The notes beneath the pieces were generated by a model, which worked only from the letters and a program-made list of their open reading frames with translations, had not been told where the DNA came from and did not search any database. The position numbers and the translations under genes are program-made. This document shows, piece by piece, positions 63,879-64,000 of a DNA stretch of 64,000 nucleotides; the stretch's first letter is position 1, and each line of letters begins with the position of its first letter. Source of the DNA: Vibrio casei (GTDB lineage Bacteria > Pseudomonadota > Gammaproteobacteria > Enterobacterales > Vibrionaceae). The stretch lies in contig NZ_AP018681.1 of assembly GCF_002218025.2 (NCBI RefSeq), forward strand, positions 1 to 64,000, given 5' to 3'.

Positions 63879-64000
63879 ATGGGCAGTCAATTGGTAACAG
63901 ATAAGACAGCTTCATTGTGTTTTGACGAATCGAATTTAACCGTAGATTTGAGCTGTGTACCAATGGCTATCTTCGATTTGGAGATCAGTGATGGTAAGCG
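63879..64000 (+). CDS. Partial gene, cut by the window end
   Basis: An ATG at 63879 follows GGAG with 5-base spacing and opens a frame that runs to the window end. The first 40 residues begin MGSQLVTDKTASLCFDESNL and include VPMAIFDLEISDGK. I do not recognise it. By order in other lateral systems the sigma factor gene would come here, but these residues do not resemble a sigma-28 N-terminus. Confidence 0.5.
   Translation, partial: MGSQLVTDKTASLCFDESNLTVDLSCVPMAIFDLEISDGK

Noticed and set aside
63879..64000. Call as lateral sigma-28 factor
   Set aside because: The visible residues do not resemble the sigma region-2 N-terminus.

Overview
The window looks like the replication-origin end of the secondary chromosome of a Vibrio-type gammaproteobacterium with AT-rich DNA and lateral flagella. 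The main evidence is an rctB initiator gene (1210-3186) preceded by a regular array of RctB-type GATC-containing 12-mers, a perfect DnaA box and an AT-rich unwinding zone. The genes that follow fit a Vibrio chromosome II neighbourhood: a YebC/YeeN-like regulator, a 3-hydroxyisobutyrate dehydrogenase-like protein and a DUF533 protein.

Layout. 1-3360: oriCII, rctB and a second group of RctB sites at the rctB 3' side. 3325-10630: housekeeping and hypothetical genes, a MATE exporter and its divergent AraC-type neighbour. 10770-13778: an intact-looking IS3 element next to a decayed IS110-type transposase that has a dispersed genomic repeat inserted in its N-terminal region. 13885-18111: a stand-alone menB, an MFS exporter, gltS and a small Cys-rich protein. 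18356-26540: a YdcF-like protein, an L-Ala-D/L-Glu epimerase, a LysR remnant, a zinc alcohol dehydrogenase with a frameshifted AraC neighbour, a ParD-like/methionine aminopeptidase pair, and mpaA divergent from an mppA/oppA-like binding protein. The epimerase, MpaA and the binding protein together suggest murein-peptide salvage.

26587-46657 and 56600 to the end hold a second (lateral-type) flagellar system. fliM-N-P-Q-R-flhB is transcribed leftward. flgBCDEFGHIJKL-motY-fliEFG-(unknown)-flgMNA is transcribed rightward. After an interruption come flhA (leftward) and flagellin-fliD-fliS-fliT-fliK-fliL (rightward). The expected fliHIJ export ATPase genes are not after fliG; one unrecognised 336-residue gene stands there. 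flgM and the flagellin gene share a near-identical upstream motif with conserved spacing, a good candidate for the lateral sigma-28 promoter.

46658-56590 separates the two halves of the flagellar locus. It holds a compound intergenic repeat, an array of promoterless-looking gene cassettes separated by four attC-like sites plus a truncated one (no integrase in the window), an IS1111-type element inserted at an attC, and an IS66 element with a perfect 8-bp target duplication that splits an already damaged cassette gene, followed by a lysE/lysR-type pair. One cassette encodes a protein with a HEPN-type R-x4-H motif.

No tRNA, rRNA or CRISPR array was recognised. All calls come from reading the sequence; no database search was run.
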